From: Actinomycetota bacterium
GTDB lineage: Bacteria; Actinomycetota; Actinomycetes; Mycobacteriales; Micromonosporaceae
DNA length: 44,833 bases
Assembly (NCBI GenBank): GCA_005885555.1
Contig: VAWN01000001.1
Span: 1 to 44,833, forward strand
Direction: 5' to 3'
Of the stretch, positions 23,025 to 31,015 are shown one piece after another (positions within the stretch are counted from its first letter, which is position 1; every line of letters starts with the position of its first letter). Made by a program: the position numbers and the translations under genes. Below the pieces are notes generated by a model. It ran no database searches and was not told the origin of the DNA. It saw nothing but the letters and a program-made list of their open reading frames with translations.

Positions 23025-24259
23025 GCCGAGGTCGCCGGCCACTTCAGCGAGCCCGAGGCGGAGTCGGTGGGCCACACCGGAACCGGCTTACCGGACTGGA
23101 TCTGCACGACGGCCATCGGCTTGGTGACGTTCATGCCCTTGCTGTTGAACCTGATCGGGCCGAAGAACGACGGGGTGTCCAGCGCGGCGAGCGCGTCGCG
23201 CACCTTGTCCGGGTCGGTCGAACCGGCCTTCTCCACCGCGAGCACCGCGGCGAGGCAGGCCGCGGTCGCCTGGGCGTTCTGGTACACCGGCTGGCGGCCG
23301 CCGTACTGCGCGGCGAAGGTCCTGGCGTAGTCGGCCGCGCCGCCGAAGTACTTGTCGGTACCGGCGGTCCTGGCGGTCCACTGCGAGGAACCCAGTACGC
23401 CGTCGGCCGCGGCGCCCAGCGACTTGGCGAAGTCGGGGATCGGCGGTGCCACCGTCTCGGCGAAGCCGCCGGCCGGTACGACGCCGAGTTCCTTGGCCTG
23501 CTTGACGATCGCCACACCCTCGGCCAGGTGTACCGAGCCGACGATGACGTCCGGCTTCAGCCGCTTGATTTTCGTCAGCGCCGCGGAGACGTCGGTCGTG
23601 CCGTTGGGTACGTACTCGGTCGCGAGCACCTGGAAGCCGAGTTCCTTGGCCTTGTCCGTGCCGCCCTGCGTGGCGGTCTTGGAGAACCCGTCGTCGGCGG
23701 AGATGAACGCGAGCGTCTTCGGCTTCGGGTTCGCCAGGTCGGACAGGGCCTGCACCATGCTCGACACGTAGCTGGTGGCCGGGGACAGGACCGCGAACGA
23801 GCGCTGGTACCCCTTGGCGAAGATCTTGTCGTCGGCGCCGGCGCTGTCCACCATGACCTGCTTGTTGCGCTCGACGACCGCGGCGGCCGCCTCGGTCGGG
23901 CCGGAACCGTAGGGCCCGAGGATCAGCTTGACGCCCTTGTCGTTGTACTGGTCGACCAGCTGCGCCGAGATGTCCTGCTTCGACGTGTCGTCCTGGTACT
24001 GGATGTCCAGCGTGTACTTCGTACCGCCGGCGGTGAAGCCGCCCTTGTCGTTGACGACCTTCTTGCAGACCTCGTAGCCCTCCTTGGTGAGGCCACCCTC
24101 CTTCGCGGTGGTACCGGTCAGCGACAGCGATGCGCCGAGGGTGAGCACGCCGGAGCCGCCCGCCGCAGCGGCCGGCTCCGGCGCCTTCTTCGATCCGCAG
24201 CCGGATGCGAGCACCAGCACCGTTGCCAGTGCCGCGCCGCCGAGTATTTGCGCTCTCAT
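23021..24259 (-). CDS. livK: Branched-chain amino acid-type substrate-binding lipoprotein LivK, 412 aa
   Basis: ATG 24259 (MRAQILGGAALATVLVLASG) has GGAGG 7 bp upstream; the ORF can extend further but without support. The lipobox is LASGC and the linker is Ala/Gly-rich. The mature type I periplasmic-binding fold begins LTLGASLSLTG and includes the LILGPYGSGPTEAAAAVVER ligand loop. The operon order livKHMGF is complete. Substrate may be branched-chain amino acids, amides or urea-like compounds; sequence alone does not decide. Confidence 0.9.
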   Translation of the reverse strand: MRAQILGGAALATVLVLASGCGSKKAPEPAAAAGGSGVLTLGASLSLTGTTAKEGGLTKEGYEVCKKVVNDKGGFTAGGTKYTLDIQYQDDTSKQDISAQLVDQYNDKGVKLILGPYGSGPTEAAAAVVERNKQVMVDSAGADDKIFAKGYQRSFAVLSPATSYVSSMVQALSDLANPKPKTLAFISADDGFSKTATQGGTDKAKELGFQVLATEYVPNGTTDVSAALTKIKRLKPDVIVGSVHLAEGVAIVKQAKELGVVPAGGFAETVAPPIPDFAKSLGAAADGVLGSSQWTARTAGTDKYFGGAADYARTFAAQYGGRQPVYQNAQATAACLAAVLAVEKAGSTDPDKVRDALAALDTPSFFGPIRFNSKGMNVTKPMAVVQIQSGKPVPVWPTDSASGSLKWPATSA

Positions 24260-24383
24260 TGATGTGCCTCCGTCGATCGTCAGGGGGCTCGGGTGTCGCC
24301 TGGGACAGGACGCTAGGGAGTCGGCGCCCCGTGGCACACATCACCGAGCGTCTTCTTGACGAAGCCCGGAGCTTTCGACCGAG

Positions 24384-24396
24384 CCTTTGCGAAAGG
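24384..24396. promoter_or_regulatory. Inverted repeat CCTTT-GCG-AAAGG in the livK upstream region
   Basis: A perfect 5-bp inverted repeat with a 3-bp centre lies about 125 bp upstream of livK and before the HEAT gene. A related CTTTCG (24372-24377) and CGAAAG (24390-24395) pair also occurs. It is a candidate operator in the divergent region. Confidence 0.3.
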
Positions 24397-24785
24397 TGAA
24401 CCGGCGGCCGCGGGATCGTGTAGCGGGCCTGCCTCTCGAGATCTTGGACGCCGGTACCCCTTGCCGGGGGTGCGCGCGTCCAAGATTCGTCGATGGGTGT
24501 GCCCGCCTGGTTCGCGGCGACTACACCGACGCGGGCCTCATCACCGCGCTCGGCCGCGAGGGCGCGGCCAAGTTCTTCGACGGCCGCGAACACGAGGACA
24601 CGTACTGGTTTCGCGTCTGGGGCGCCCGCGGCCTCTTGTGGGCGTGGGACGACAGCGCGACGCCCGCGCTGCTGGCCGCGTTCGGCGACGAGGCGTGGCG
24701 GGTCCGGGAGATGGCCGCCAAGGTACCGCGGGTCCGCGCGGCCGCGCAGCGCGCGGTTGCCCGGCTGACCGCGAACACCGCCTGA
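24387..24785 (+). CDS. HEAT-repeat protein, 132 aa or less (start uncertain)
   Basis: The C-terminal 90 residues form HEAT-like helices: YWFRVWGARGLLWAWDDSA, TPALLAAFGDEAWRVREMAA and a final helix ending ARLTANTA. I recall small stand-alone actinobacterial HEAT proteins with the same RGDYTDAGLITALGREGAA start to the conserved part. Upstream of that the reading frame passes through a 46-bp hairpin (24441-24486) and encodes non-conserved sequence, and there is no good start codon close to RGDYTD: candidates are TTG 24387, GTG 24396 and TTG 24444. An ATG at 24493 lies in another frame, so a small indel at the 5' end is possible. Function is unknown; HEAT folds usually mediate protein contacts. 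Confidence 0.6.
   Translation: MRKVNRRPRDRVAGLPLEILDAGTPCRGCARPRFVDGCARLVRGDYTDAGLITALGREGAAKFFDGREHEDTYWFRVWGARGLLWAWDDSATPALLAAFGDEAWRVREMAAKVPRVRAAAQRAVARLTANTA
24441..24486. repeat. Long hairpin: ATCTTGGACGC inverted repeat with nested stem
   Basis: ATCTTGGACGC (24441-24451) and its exact reverse complement (24476-24486) enclose a 24-base spacer containing GGTACC and a nested ACCCC/GGGGT stem. It lies between divergently oriented livK and the conserved part of the HEAT gene. It looks like a mobile or dispersed intergenic palindrome rather than coding sequence. Confidence 0.7.
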
Positions 24786-24827
24786 ATCGGCTCGACGCGG
24801 GCGTGCGGTCGCCGGCAGGATGGGGCC

Positions 24828-26306
24828 GTGGAGCCGTTGTTCGTTCTGGTGCACAGCCCGCTGGTCGGGCCGGCGACCTGGGAACCGGTCGCCCGGGAGC
24901 TGGCCGCCCGGGGACACGCCGCGCTGGTGCCGTCCCTGGTGCACGTGTCCGACGCGGAACCGCCGGCCTGGCGGCACGTCGCGGCCGCGGTCGCCGGTGT
25001 GCTCGCCGGGGTACCCGCCGAGCGTCCCGTGGTGCTGGCCGCACACAGCAACGCCGGACTGTTCGTACCGGTGATCCGCCAGGCCATCGCCCAACCCGTT
25101 GTCGCTTCGATGTTTGTCGATGCGCGAACACCCGCGGGGGAAGGCGCCACACCCGTGGCCGAAGGGGAGTTCCTCGACTTCCTCAAGGGCCTCGCCGGTC
25201 CCGACGGTCGGCTGCCCCGCTGGACCGACTGGTGGGGCGACGAGGACCTCGGTCCGCTGTTCCCGGACGACGAGACCCGACGCACCATCACCGAGGAGCA
25301 GCCGCGGCTGCCGCTGTCGTATTTCGAGCAGGCGGTACCGGTGCCGCCCGGCTGGGCCGACCACCCGTGCGGGTACCTGCTGTTCTCGCCGCCGTACCAG
25401 CGGATGGCCGACGAGGCGCGGGAACGCGGCTGGCCGGTCGTCGAGATCCCCGGCGGGCACCTGCACCAGATCGTCGATCCGGCCGCGGTCGCGGCAGCGC
25501 TGATCGCGTTCGCGGAGCCGGCGACGGCGGTGGATCCGGTGCGGTACAACAGGGACGCGTGGGACCGCGAGGTGGAAACCGACAACGAGTGGACCCGGCC
25601 GGTGTCCGCCGACGTCATCGCCCGCGCGCGGGCCGGTGACTGGTCGATCGTGCTGGTCGGGTACGCGCCGGTGGACCGCTCGTGGCTGCCCGCCGACCTG
25701 ACCGGCGTCGACATCCTGTGCCTGGCTTCCGGCGGCGGCCAGCAGGGGCCGGTGCTCTCCGCGGCCGGCGCCCGGGTCACCGTCTTCGACAACTCACCAC
25801 GGCAGCTCGGTCAGGACCGGTTCGTCGCCGAACGGGACGGGCTCGACCTGCGCACGGTACTGGGTGACATGCGCGACCTCAGCGTGTTCGCCGACGGTTC
25901 CTTCGACGTCGTGTTCCACCCGGTGTCGAACCTGTTCTGCCCGGAGCTCGCGCCGGTGTGGCGGGAGTGCTTCCGGGTGCTGCGCCCCGGCGGGGTGTTG
26001 CTTTCCGGCTTCCTCAACCCGGACGTGTACATCTTCGACGCCGACGCGCTCGACAACCGTGGTGAGTTCGTGGTGCGGCATCCGTTGCCGTACGCCGATG
26101 TCACGCACCTGAGCAAGGAGGAGCGGGACCGGTTGTGGGGGCCGGGTGCGCCGCTGGAGTACAGCCACACGCTGACCGAGCAGATCGGCGGGCAGCTGGC
26201 CGCGGGCTTCGTCCTCACCGGTTTCGCGGAGGCGCCGCACCACGCGAACGCGACGTCCCGGTACCTGTCGGGTTACTTCGCGACCCGGGCGGTCAAACCC
26301 TCCTGA
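24828..26306 (+). CDS. Alpha/beta-hydrolase fused to a SAM-dependent methyltransferase, 492 aa
   Basis: GTG 24828 starts a single uninterrupted frame with two enzymes. Residues 1 to about 225 form an alpha/beta-hydrolase: VHSPLVGPATWEPVARELAA (oxyanion loop), nucleophile S74 in AAHSNAG and His in GGHLHQIVDP. From about 230, RYNRDAWDREVETDNEWTRP begins a methyltransferase that I recall as a stand-alone protein of about 250 residues. Its SAM-binding motif I is ILCLASGGGQQGPVLSAAGA (about 295-314), the acidic strand-2 end is VTVFDNS, the motif II/III region is DVVFHPVSNLF, and LRPGGVLLSGF follows. Neither half shows a missing key segment. The two activities might act on one substrate (acyl or ester hydrolysis plus methylation), but the substrate is unknown. 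Confidence 0.85.
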   Translation: MEPLFVLVHSPLVGPATWEPVARELAARGHAALVPSLVHVSDAEPPAWRHVAAAVAGVLAGVPAERPVVLAAHSNAGLFVPVIRQAIAQPVVASMFVDARTPAGEGATPVAEGEFLDFLKGLAGPDGRLPRWTDWWGDEDLGPLFPDDETRRTITEEQPRLPLSYFEQAVPVPPGWADHPCGYLLFSPPYQRMADEARERGWPVVEIPGGHLHQIVDPAAVAAALIAFAEPATAVDPVRYNRDAWDREVETDNEWTRPVSADVIARARAGDWSIVLVGYAPVDRSWLPADLTGVDILCLASGGGQQGPVLSAAGARVTVFDNSPRQLGQDRFVAERDGLDLRTVLGDMRDLSVFADGSFDVVFHPVSNLFCPELAPVWRECFRVLRPGGVLLSGFLNPDVYIFDADALDNRGEFVVRHPLPYADVTHLSKEERDRLWGPGAPLEYSHTLTEQIGGQLAAGFVLTGFAEAPHHANATSRYLSGYFATRAVKPS

Positions 26307-26408
26307 CCGGGTAACTCATTCGGAGCCGGCGCCCACCCGGATGGGTCGGCGTCGGCAATCCCACACCGACCACACCTGGGCCCTTCGTGCTCCGAAGACG
26401 AGATAGCC

Positions 26409-26434
26409 GGCGGTACCGCCCCCCGCGGTACCGC
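26409..26434. repeat. Paired GCGGTACCGC palindromes in the DUF4331 upstream region
   Basis: The perfect 12-bp palindrome GGCGGTACCGCC (26409-26420) is followed by a second GCGGTACCGC (26425-26434), 15 bp apart. Both contain GGTACC. They lie in the 179-bp intergenic region before DUF4331, just upstream of an inverted repeat. Confidence 0.5.
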
Positions 26435-26437
26435 CGA

Positions 26438-26459
26438 CACCGACTACACGACGTCGGTG
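26438..26459. promoter_or_regulatory. Inverted repeat CACCGAC-N8-GTCGGTG upstream of the DUF4331 gene
   Basis: Perfect 7-bp arms separated by 8 bp end 26 bp before the ATG. The spacing suits a dimeric regulator, possibly metal-responsive given the Ni/Co transporter downstream, but no regulator gene is adjacent. Confidence 0.4.
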
Positions 26460-26485
26460 CGGATTCGGTTCAGGAAGGAACCAGA

Positions 26486-28141
26486 ATGATTTCGAGCGCA
26501 ACCCCGGGCCGCCGGGTACGGCGCGGCCTGGCGGTACTGGCCACGGCCACCGTGCTCGGCGGTGCGGTCTACGGCCTCGGACCGGGCGCCGCAGCCGCTT
26601 CCAGCCACCGGGAGGCACCACTGGTCGCGGCCGACCCCGCGATCGACAACACCGACCTGTACGCGTTCGTCAGCCCCGAGCGGCCGGACTATGTCACGTT
26701 CATCGCGAACTGGCAGCCGTTCGAGGAACCCAACGGCGGGCCGAACTTCTACCCGTTCGCGACGGACGCCGCGTACAACATCTACGTCGACAACGACGGG
26801 GACGGTAAGCCGGACGCCACGTTCCGGTACACCTTCCAGACCATCGACAAGCGGGGCAACGACACGTTCCTGTACAACAAGGGACCGGTCAACTCGATCG
26901 ACGACCCCAACCTGCTGGTACGGCAGACCTACACGCTGGAGTCCTCGTTCAACGGCGGCCCGTTCAAGACGCGCATCAAGGACGCCCCGGTCGCGCCGTC
27001 GCGGGTCGGCCCGGCCTCGATGCCGGACTACGCCAAGGTGCGCAACCAGGCCAGCGTCACGCTGCCGGGTGGGTGGAAGAGCTTCGCCGGTCAGGCCGAC
27101 GACCCGTTCTTCCTCGACCTGCGGGTGTTCGACCTGCTGTACGGCGGCAACCTGAGCGAGGTCGGCCAGGACACGCTGGCCGGGTACAACGTGAACACGA
27201 TCGCGCTGCAGGTGCCGTTCAAGGACGTGGCGCTGGGCGGCGACGCGAAGCGCAACCCGAACATCGGGATCTGGTCGACCACCGACCGGGCCCGGGTGCG
27301 CATCTCCGGTCAACCTTCCCCCGACCGTCCGGGAAGCGACCGGGTACAGGTGTCCCGGCTGGGCAACCCGCTGGTGAACGAGGTCGTCATCCCGGCCGGC
27401 CTGAAGGACGCGTTCAACTCCCTGTCCCCGGACAAGGACGCGGGTATCCCGGCGGTCGTGCAGCGGGTCACCGATCCCGAGGTGCCGAAGCTGATCGACG
27501 CCATCTACCATGTGCCGGCCCCGCCGGCGCCGCGCAACGACCTGGCGGAGATCTTCCTGACCGGGATCACCACCAAGGCCGGCGGCCCGATCAAGGCCGA
27601 CCTCAACTCGCAACTGAACAACATGGATGTGGACGCGTCGAAGTTCCGGCCGTCGGAGATGCTGCGGCTCAACCTGTCGGTACCGGTGACGAAGAACCCC
27701 AACCGGTTGGGCGTACTCGGCGGCGACCTGCAGGGCTTCCCGAACGGGCGGCGGCTGGCCGACGACGTGGTCGACATCGAACTGCAGGCGCTGGAGGGCG
27801 CGGCGCAGACCGGGAAGCTGGTCGACGCGCTGGCCGCCGGTGACAAGGTGGACGCGAACGACAACGCTTTCGGCGACACGTTCCCGTACCTCGCGCTGCC
27901 GAACACGGCGGCGGTCAACGCCAAGGCCGGCAAGACGGGTACCGCGGCGCCGGCCGTGGCACCGTCGACGAAGCCGGCGGCGTTGAACCGCAACGACTCC
28001 ACCGCCAGCACGGTCGGGTACATCGGCGCCGGCGTCGGCGGCGCGGTCGTGGTGATGCTCGGTGCGGCGTTCCTGTTCGCCTGGTGGCGGCGGCGGATGC
28101 CGGTACCGGCGGCGGCACCCGACCAGACCCTGCAACTCTGA
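26486..28141 (+). CDS. DUF4331 family exported, membrane-anchored protein, 551 aa
   Basis: ATG 26486 has AGGAAGG upstream. The signal peptide includes GRRVRRGLAVLATATVLGGA. The mature start ASSHREAPLVAADPAIDNTD followed by LYAFVSPERPDYVTF is the DUF4331 signature. An acidic DNDGDGKPDATF loop suggests calcium or other metal binding. A C-terminal helix (GYIGAGVGGAVVVMLGAAFL) with a WWRRR stop-transfer anchors the protein, leaving the domain outside. It is the first gene of a three-gene set with a TPR protein and a NicO-type transporter that I recall as recurring in actinobacteria. Molecular function is unknown. Confidence 0.85.
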   Translation: MISSATPGRRVRRGLAVLATATVLGGAVYGLGPGAAAASSHREAPLVAADPAIDNTDLYAFVSPERPDYVTFIANWQPFEEPNGGPNFYPFATDAAYNIYVDNDGDGKPDATFRYTFQTIDKRGNDTFLYNKGPVNSIDDPNLLVRQTYTLESSFNGGPFKTRIKDAPVAPSRVGPASMPDYAKVRNQASVTLPGGWKSFAGQADDPFFLDLRVFDLLYGGNLSEVGQDTLAGYNVNTIALQVPFKDVALGGDAKRNPNIGIWSTTDRARVRISGQPSPDRPGSDRVQVSRLGNPLVNEVVIPAGLKDAFNSLSPDKDAGIPAVVQRVTDPEVPKLIDAIYHVPAPPAPRNDLAEIFLTGITTKAGGPIKADLNSQLNNMDVDASKFRPSEMLRLNLSVPVTKNPNRLGVLGGDLQGFPNGRRLADDVVDIELQALEGAAQTGKLVDALAAGDKVDANDNAFGDTFPYLALPNTAAVNAKAGKTGTAAPAVAPSTKPAALNRNDSTASTVGYIGAGVGGAVVVMLGAAFLFAWWRRRMPVPAAAPDQTLQL

Positions 28142-28146
28142 TCCCC

Positions 28147-28185
28147 GGCCGGGGCGCGCTGTTCACCCGGCGGCGCGCCCCGGCC
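28147..28185 (+). terminator. Hairpin terminator/attenuator after DUF4331
   Basis: GGCCGGGGCGCGC and its perfect reverse complement (13 bp) enclose a 13-base loop, 6 bp after the DUF4331 stop and 65 bp before the TPR gene. No T-run follows. It probably lowers expression of the downstream genes relative to DUF4331. Confidence 0.7.
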
Positions 28186-28249
28186 CCGAACGACCCCGGA
28201 GTGTGTTTCATGCGACGCCGTTTCGTCGTACCGGTTCTCGCCGCCCTCG

Positions 28250-29494
28250 GTGAGCGGGCACCGGTCCGCGGCCCCGGCGCCCGGCCCGCCCGCCGCAGCC
28301 GCCGCGCCCGCCGACCCGCCCGCCGACCCGCTCGCCGACAGCATCGCCCGCGCCCAGAACCGCCTGCGTACCCTGCCGAACGACTGGCAGACCTGGGCGG
28401 GCCTCGCGTCGGCATACGTCGAGGAGGCCCGGGTCACCGCGAACCCCATGTACTACCAGAAGGCACAGGGCGCGGCGGAGCGGTCGCTGTCGTTGCACCC
28501 CAACGGAAACGTCGACGCGCACGTCGCCCTCGGCGCGCTCGCCAACGCCCGGCACGACTTCGCCGCGGCGCGCGAGCAGGCGCGGGCGGCGCTCGCGATC
28601 GACGGGTACTCCGCCGACGCGTACGGCGTCCTCGCCGACGCGCAGACCCAGCTCGGCGACCGCACCGCGGCCACCGATGCGGTACAGCACATGCTCGACC
28701 TGCGGCCGGGGCTGGCCGCCTACGCCCGCGCCTCCTACGACCTGGAACTGCACGGGCGCAACGAGGACGCGGCCGCACTCATGCAACGGGCGCTGGACGC
28801 GGCGACCGACCCGCACGGCATCGCGTTCTGCCGCAACCAGTTGGGCGACCTCGCCTGGCAGGCGGGCGACCTGGCCGGGGCCCGCGCGCAGTACACCGCC
28901 GGCCTCGCCGTGGACCCGAACGCGGTCGTGTTGCGCCGCGGCCTGGCCCAGGTCGATGCCGCCGAGGGACACCTCGCCGCGGCGCTCGACGGGTACGCCG
29001 ACGTGACCCGGCGGGCGCCGACGCCGGGGTACCTCATCGAGTACGCCGACCTGCTTCACGCCGCCGGCCGTACCGCGGACGCGACCGCACAGCACAGCCT
29101 CGCCGATGCGGCCGTGCAACTGTTCACCGCCAACGGTGGCGTGGACGGCCTGGCGACCGCGAGCCTGGATCTCGCCGAGGGCCGGCCGGCCGACGCGGTC
29201 ACCGCCGCGCGCGCCGAGTACGCCCGGCGCCGGCACGTCGACGTGGCCGACACGCTCGCCTGGGCGCTGCACGCGGCCGGCAGGGACGCCGAGGCGCTCG
29301 GGTATGCCCGGCAGGTGGCCGCGACCGGAGCCCGCAACGCCAGCTACGCCTACCACCTCGGCGCGACCGAGGCCGCCCTCGGTCAGCGCGACGCCGCCCG
29401 GGTCGACCTGACCCGCGCGCTGCACACCAACCCGCACTTCTCCGTGCTGGATGCCCCGGCGGCACGCCAGCTGCTGACCGGAACGGGGTCATGA
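28250..29494 (+). CDS. TPR-repeat protein, 414 aa, with a possible frameshifted signal peptide
   Basis: The body is a series of helical repeats, e.g. ALGALANARHDFAAAREQAR, GVLADAQTQLGDRTAATDAV and QLGDLAWQAGDLAGARAQYT, typical of tetratricopeptide proteins. The only start in this frame is GTG 28250, which gives an N-terminus without a signal. However, an ATG at 28210 in the neighbouring frame encodes MRRRFVVPVLAALG, a signal-peptide start, and loss of one G near 28249-28250 would join it to SGHRSAAPAPG. The protein is therefore likely exported and either the sequence has an indel or the export signal has been lost. Its stop overlaps the NicO gene (ATGA). Confidence 0.8.
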   Translation: MSGHRSAAPAPGPPAAAAAPADPPADPLADSIARAQNRLRTLPNDWQTWAGLASAYVEEARVTANPMYYQKAQGAAERSLSLHPNGNVDAHVALGALANARHDFAAAREQARAALAIDGYSADAYGVLADAQTQLGDRTAATDAVQHMLDLRPGLAAYARASYDLELHGRNEDAAALMQRALDAATDPHGIAFCRNQLGDLAWQAGDLAGARAQYTAGLAVDPNAVVLRRGLAQVDAAEGHLAAALDGYADVTRRAPTPGYLIEYADLLHAAGRTADATAQHSLADAAVQLFTANGGVDGLATASLDLAEGRPADAVTAARAEYARRRHVDVADTLAWALHAAGRDAEALGYARQVAATGARNASYAYHLGATEAALGQRDAARVDLTRALHTNPHFSVLDAPAARQLLTGTGS

Positions 29495-30870
29495 TGCGCC
29501 GCCGCTGGTTCTTCGTTCTCGGTGCCGCTGTCGTCGGCGCCCTGGCACTGCCGGCCCAGCCGGCCAGCGCGCACCCGTTGGGCAACTTCACCGTCAACCA
29601 GTACGAGGGCCTGACCCTGCGTCCGGACCGGGTCGACGTGTCCGCGGTGGTGGACGCGGCCGAGCTGCCGACCCGCCAGGAGCGGCCGCTCGTGAACGCC
29701 GGGTACCCGGCGCGGACCTGTCGCTCGCTCGCCGACTCGTTCGACGTCCGTGTCGACAGTGACCGTCTACAGTGGACGGTGCTGTCGTCGTCGTTCGGAT
29801 ACCGGCCGGGCACCGGGGGACTGGACACCAGCCGGCTGGAGTGTGCGCTGCGCGCCCCGGCCCGGTTGGCCGCCACCGCAACGGTCAGCGTCGCCAACCA
29901 TTACCTCACCGACCGGGTGGGTTGGCGGGAGCTGACCGCGACCGGCGACGGCGTGCGGCTGCTCGACTCCCCGCTCGCCGCGCGGAGCGTGAGCAACGAA
30001 CTGCGGGCGTACCCGGCCGACCTGCTCACCTCGACCCTCGACCAGACCTCGGCGACGGTGCATGTCGCGCCCGGCACGGGAGGATCCGCGGCACCGACGG
30101 CGATCGCGCCGCGTGGCTCGGATCCGTTGTCCCGCCTGGCCGCCAGCGCCGAGCGCCGGTTCCAGCTTCTGGTGGGCGGGCATCTCACGCCGGTCGTCGG
30201 CATCCTCGCGGTGCTGCTCGCCGTCCTGCTCGGCGCCGGGCACGCCGCGCTGCCGGGACACGGCAAGACGGTACTGGCGGCCTACCTCGCCGGTCGCCGG
30301 GGCCGGCCCCGCGACGCCGTGGCGGTCGGCGCGCTGGTGACCTTGACACACACCGGCGCGGTACTCGTCGTCGGGCTGCTGTTGAGCGTGTCGACCACGC
30401 TGGCCGGCGACCGCCTCCTCGGGTACCTCGGCCTCGCGAGCGGTCTGCTGATCGTCGCGGTCGGCGGCTGGATGCTGATGAAGTCCCGGCGGACCCACCA
30501 TCACCACCATCACCACGACCACCACCACGGGAAGCTCTCGCTCGCCGGGATCGGGCTCGCCGGTGGGCTGGTACCCAGTCCCTCCGCCCTCGTCGTCCTG
30601 CTCGGCGCGATCGGCCTGGGCCGGGCCGGCTTCGGTGTCCTGCTGGTGCTCGCCTACGGGCTCGGCATGGCCGGTACCCTCGTCGGGGCCGGACTGCTGC
30701 TGCTCGCGGTGCAGCGGCGGCTCGCCCGCACCGGTTGGGTCGCGCGGCTCGCCGCCCGGCTGGCACCGCTCGGTACCCGGCTGCGCGCCACCGGTACCAC
30801 GGCGACCGCCGCCCTCGTGGTGCTCGTCGGGCTGGGCCTGACCGCGCGGGCGCTCGCCGGTACCGTCTGA
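29491..30870 (+). CDS. NicO/RcnA-type nickel/cobalt transporter with N-terminal extracytoplasmic domain, 459 aa
   Basis: ATG 29491 overlaps the TPR stop. A signal peptide (FFVLGAAVVGALALPAQPAS) precedes an extracytoplasmic domain beginning HPLGNFTVNQYEGLTLR (about 28-225). The membrane part has about six helices: AGHAALPGHGKTVLAAYLAG carries the HX4D/GHGK-type metal-path motif, LTHTGAVLVVG is a second conserved helix, and a cytoplasmic loop is His-rich (HHHHHHHDHHH). LVPSPSALVVLLGAIGLGR matches the conserved C-terminal half of RcnA/NicO. It probably moves Ni or Co, more likely outward, but direction is uncertain. The neighbouring exported DUF4331 and TPR proteins may handle metal outside the membrane. 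Confidence 0.85.
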   Translation: MMRRRWFFVLGAAVVGALALPAQPASAHPLGNFTVNQYEGLTLRPDRVDVSAVVDAAELPTRQERPLVNAGYPARTCRSLADSFDVRVDSDRLQWTVLSSSFGYRPGTGGLDTSRLECALRAPARLAATATVSVANHYLTDRVGWRELTATGDGVRLLDSPLAARSVSNELRAYPADLLTSTLDQTSATVHVAPGTGGSAAPTAIAPRGSDPLSRLAASAERRFQLLVGGHLTPVVGILAVLLAVLLGAGHAALPGHGKTVLAAYLAGRRGRPRDAVAVGALVTLTHTGAVLVVGLLLSVSTTLAGDRLLGYLGLASGLLIVAVGGWMLMKSRRTHHHHHHHDHHHGKLSLAGIGLAGGLVPSPSALVVLLGAIGLGRAGFGVLLVLAYGLGMAGTLVGAGLLLLAVQRRLARTGWVARLAARLAPLGTRLRATGTTATAALVVLVGLGLTARALAGTV

Positions 30871-30969
30871 AAAAGCGAAACCGGCCCGCGGCGCCCAGCC
30901 ACCGGCTAGCATCGAAGATGCCACCTCGATCGCCAGGTTCCGTTCCGGCGGGATCAGTTCGAGAGGTTG

Positions 30970-31009
30970 ACGGCCCCGGCCCTGGTGTCAAAGCCATCGC
31001 CGGGGTCGT
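30970..31009. terminator. Candidate bidirectional terminator between convergent NicO and LacI genes
   Basis: ACGGCCCCGG (30970-30979) pairs with CCGGGGTCGT (31000-31009) with one G-U wobble, loop 20 bases, in the gap between the two convergent stops. GTCGTTT follows on the plus strand. Confidence 0.4.
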
Positions 31010-31015
31010 TTGGCG

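Noticed and set aside
23088-25466. A 792-codon minus-strand frame
   Set aside because: It is out of frame with livK and antisense to the hydrolase-methyltransferase fusion; no domain is visible.
30499-30535. CAC/CAT-rich stretch as a possible simple repeat or engineered His tag
   Set aside because: It is the His-rich cytoplasmic loop usual in NicO/RcnA-type nickel and cobalt transporters.
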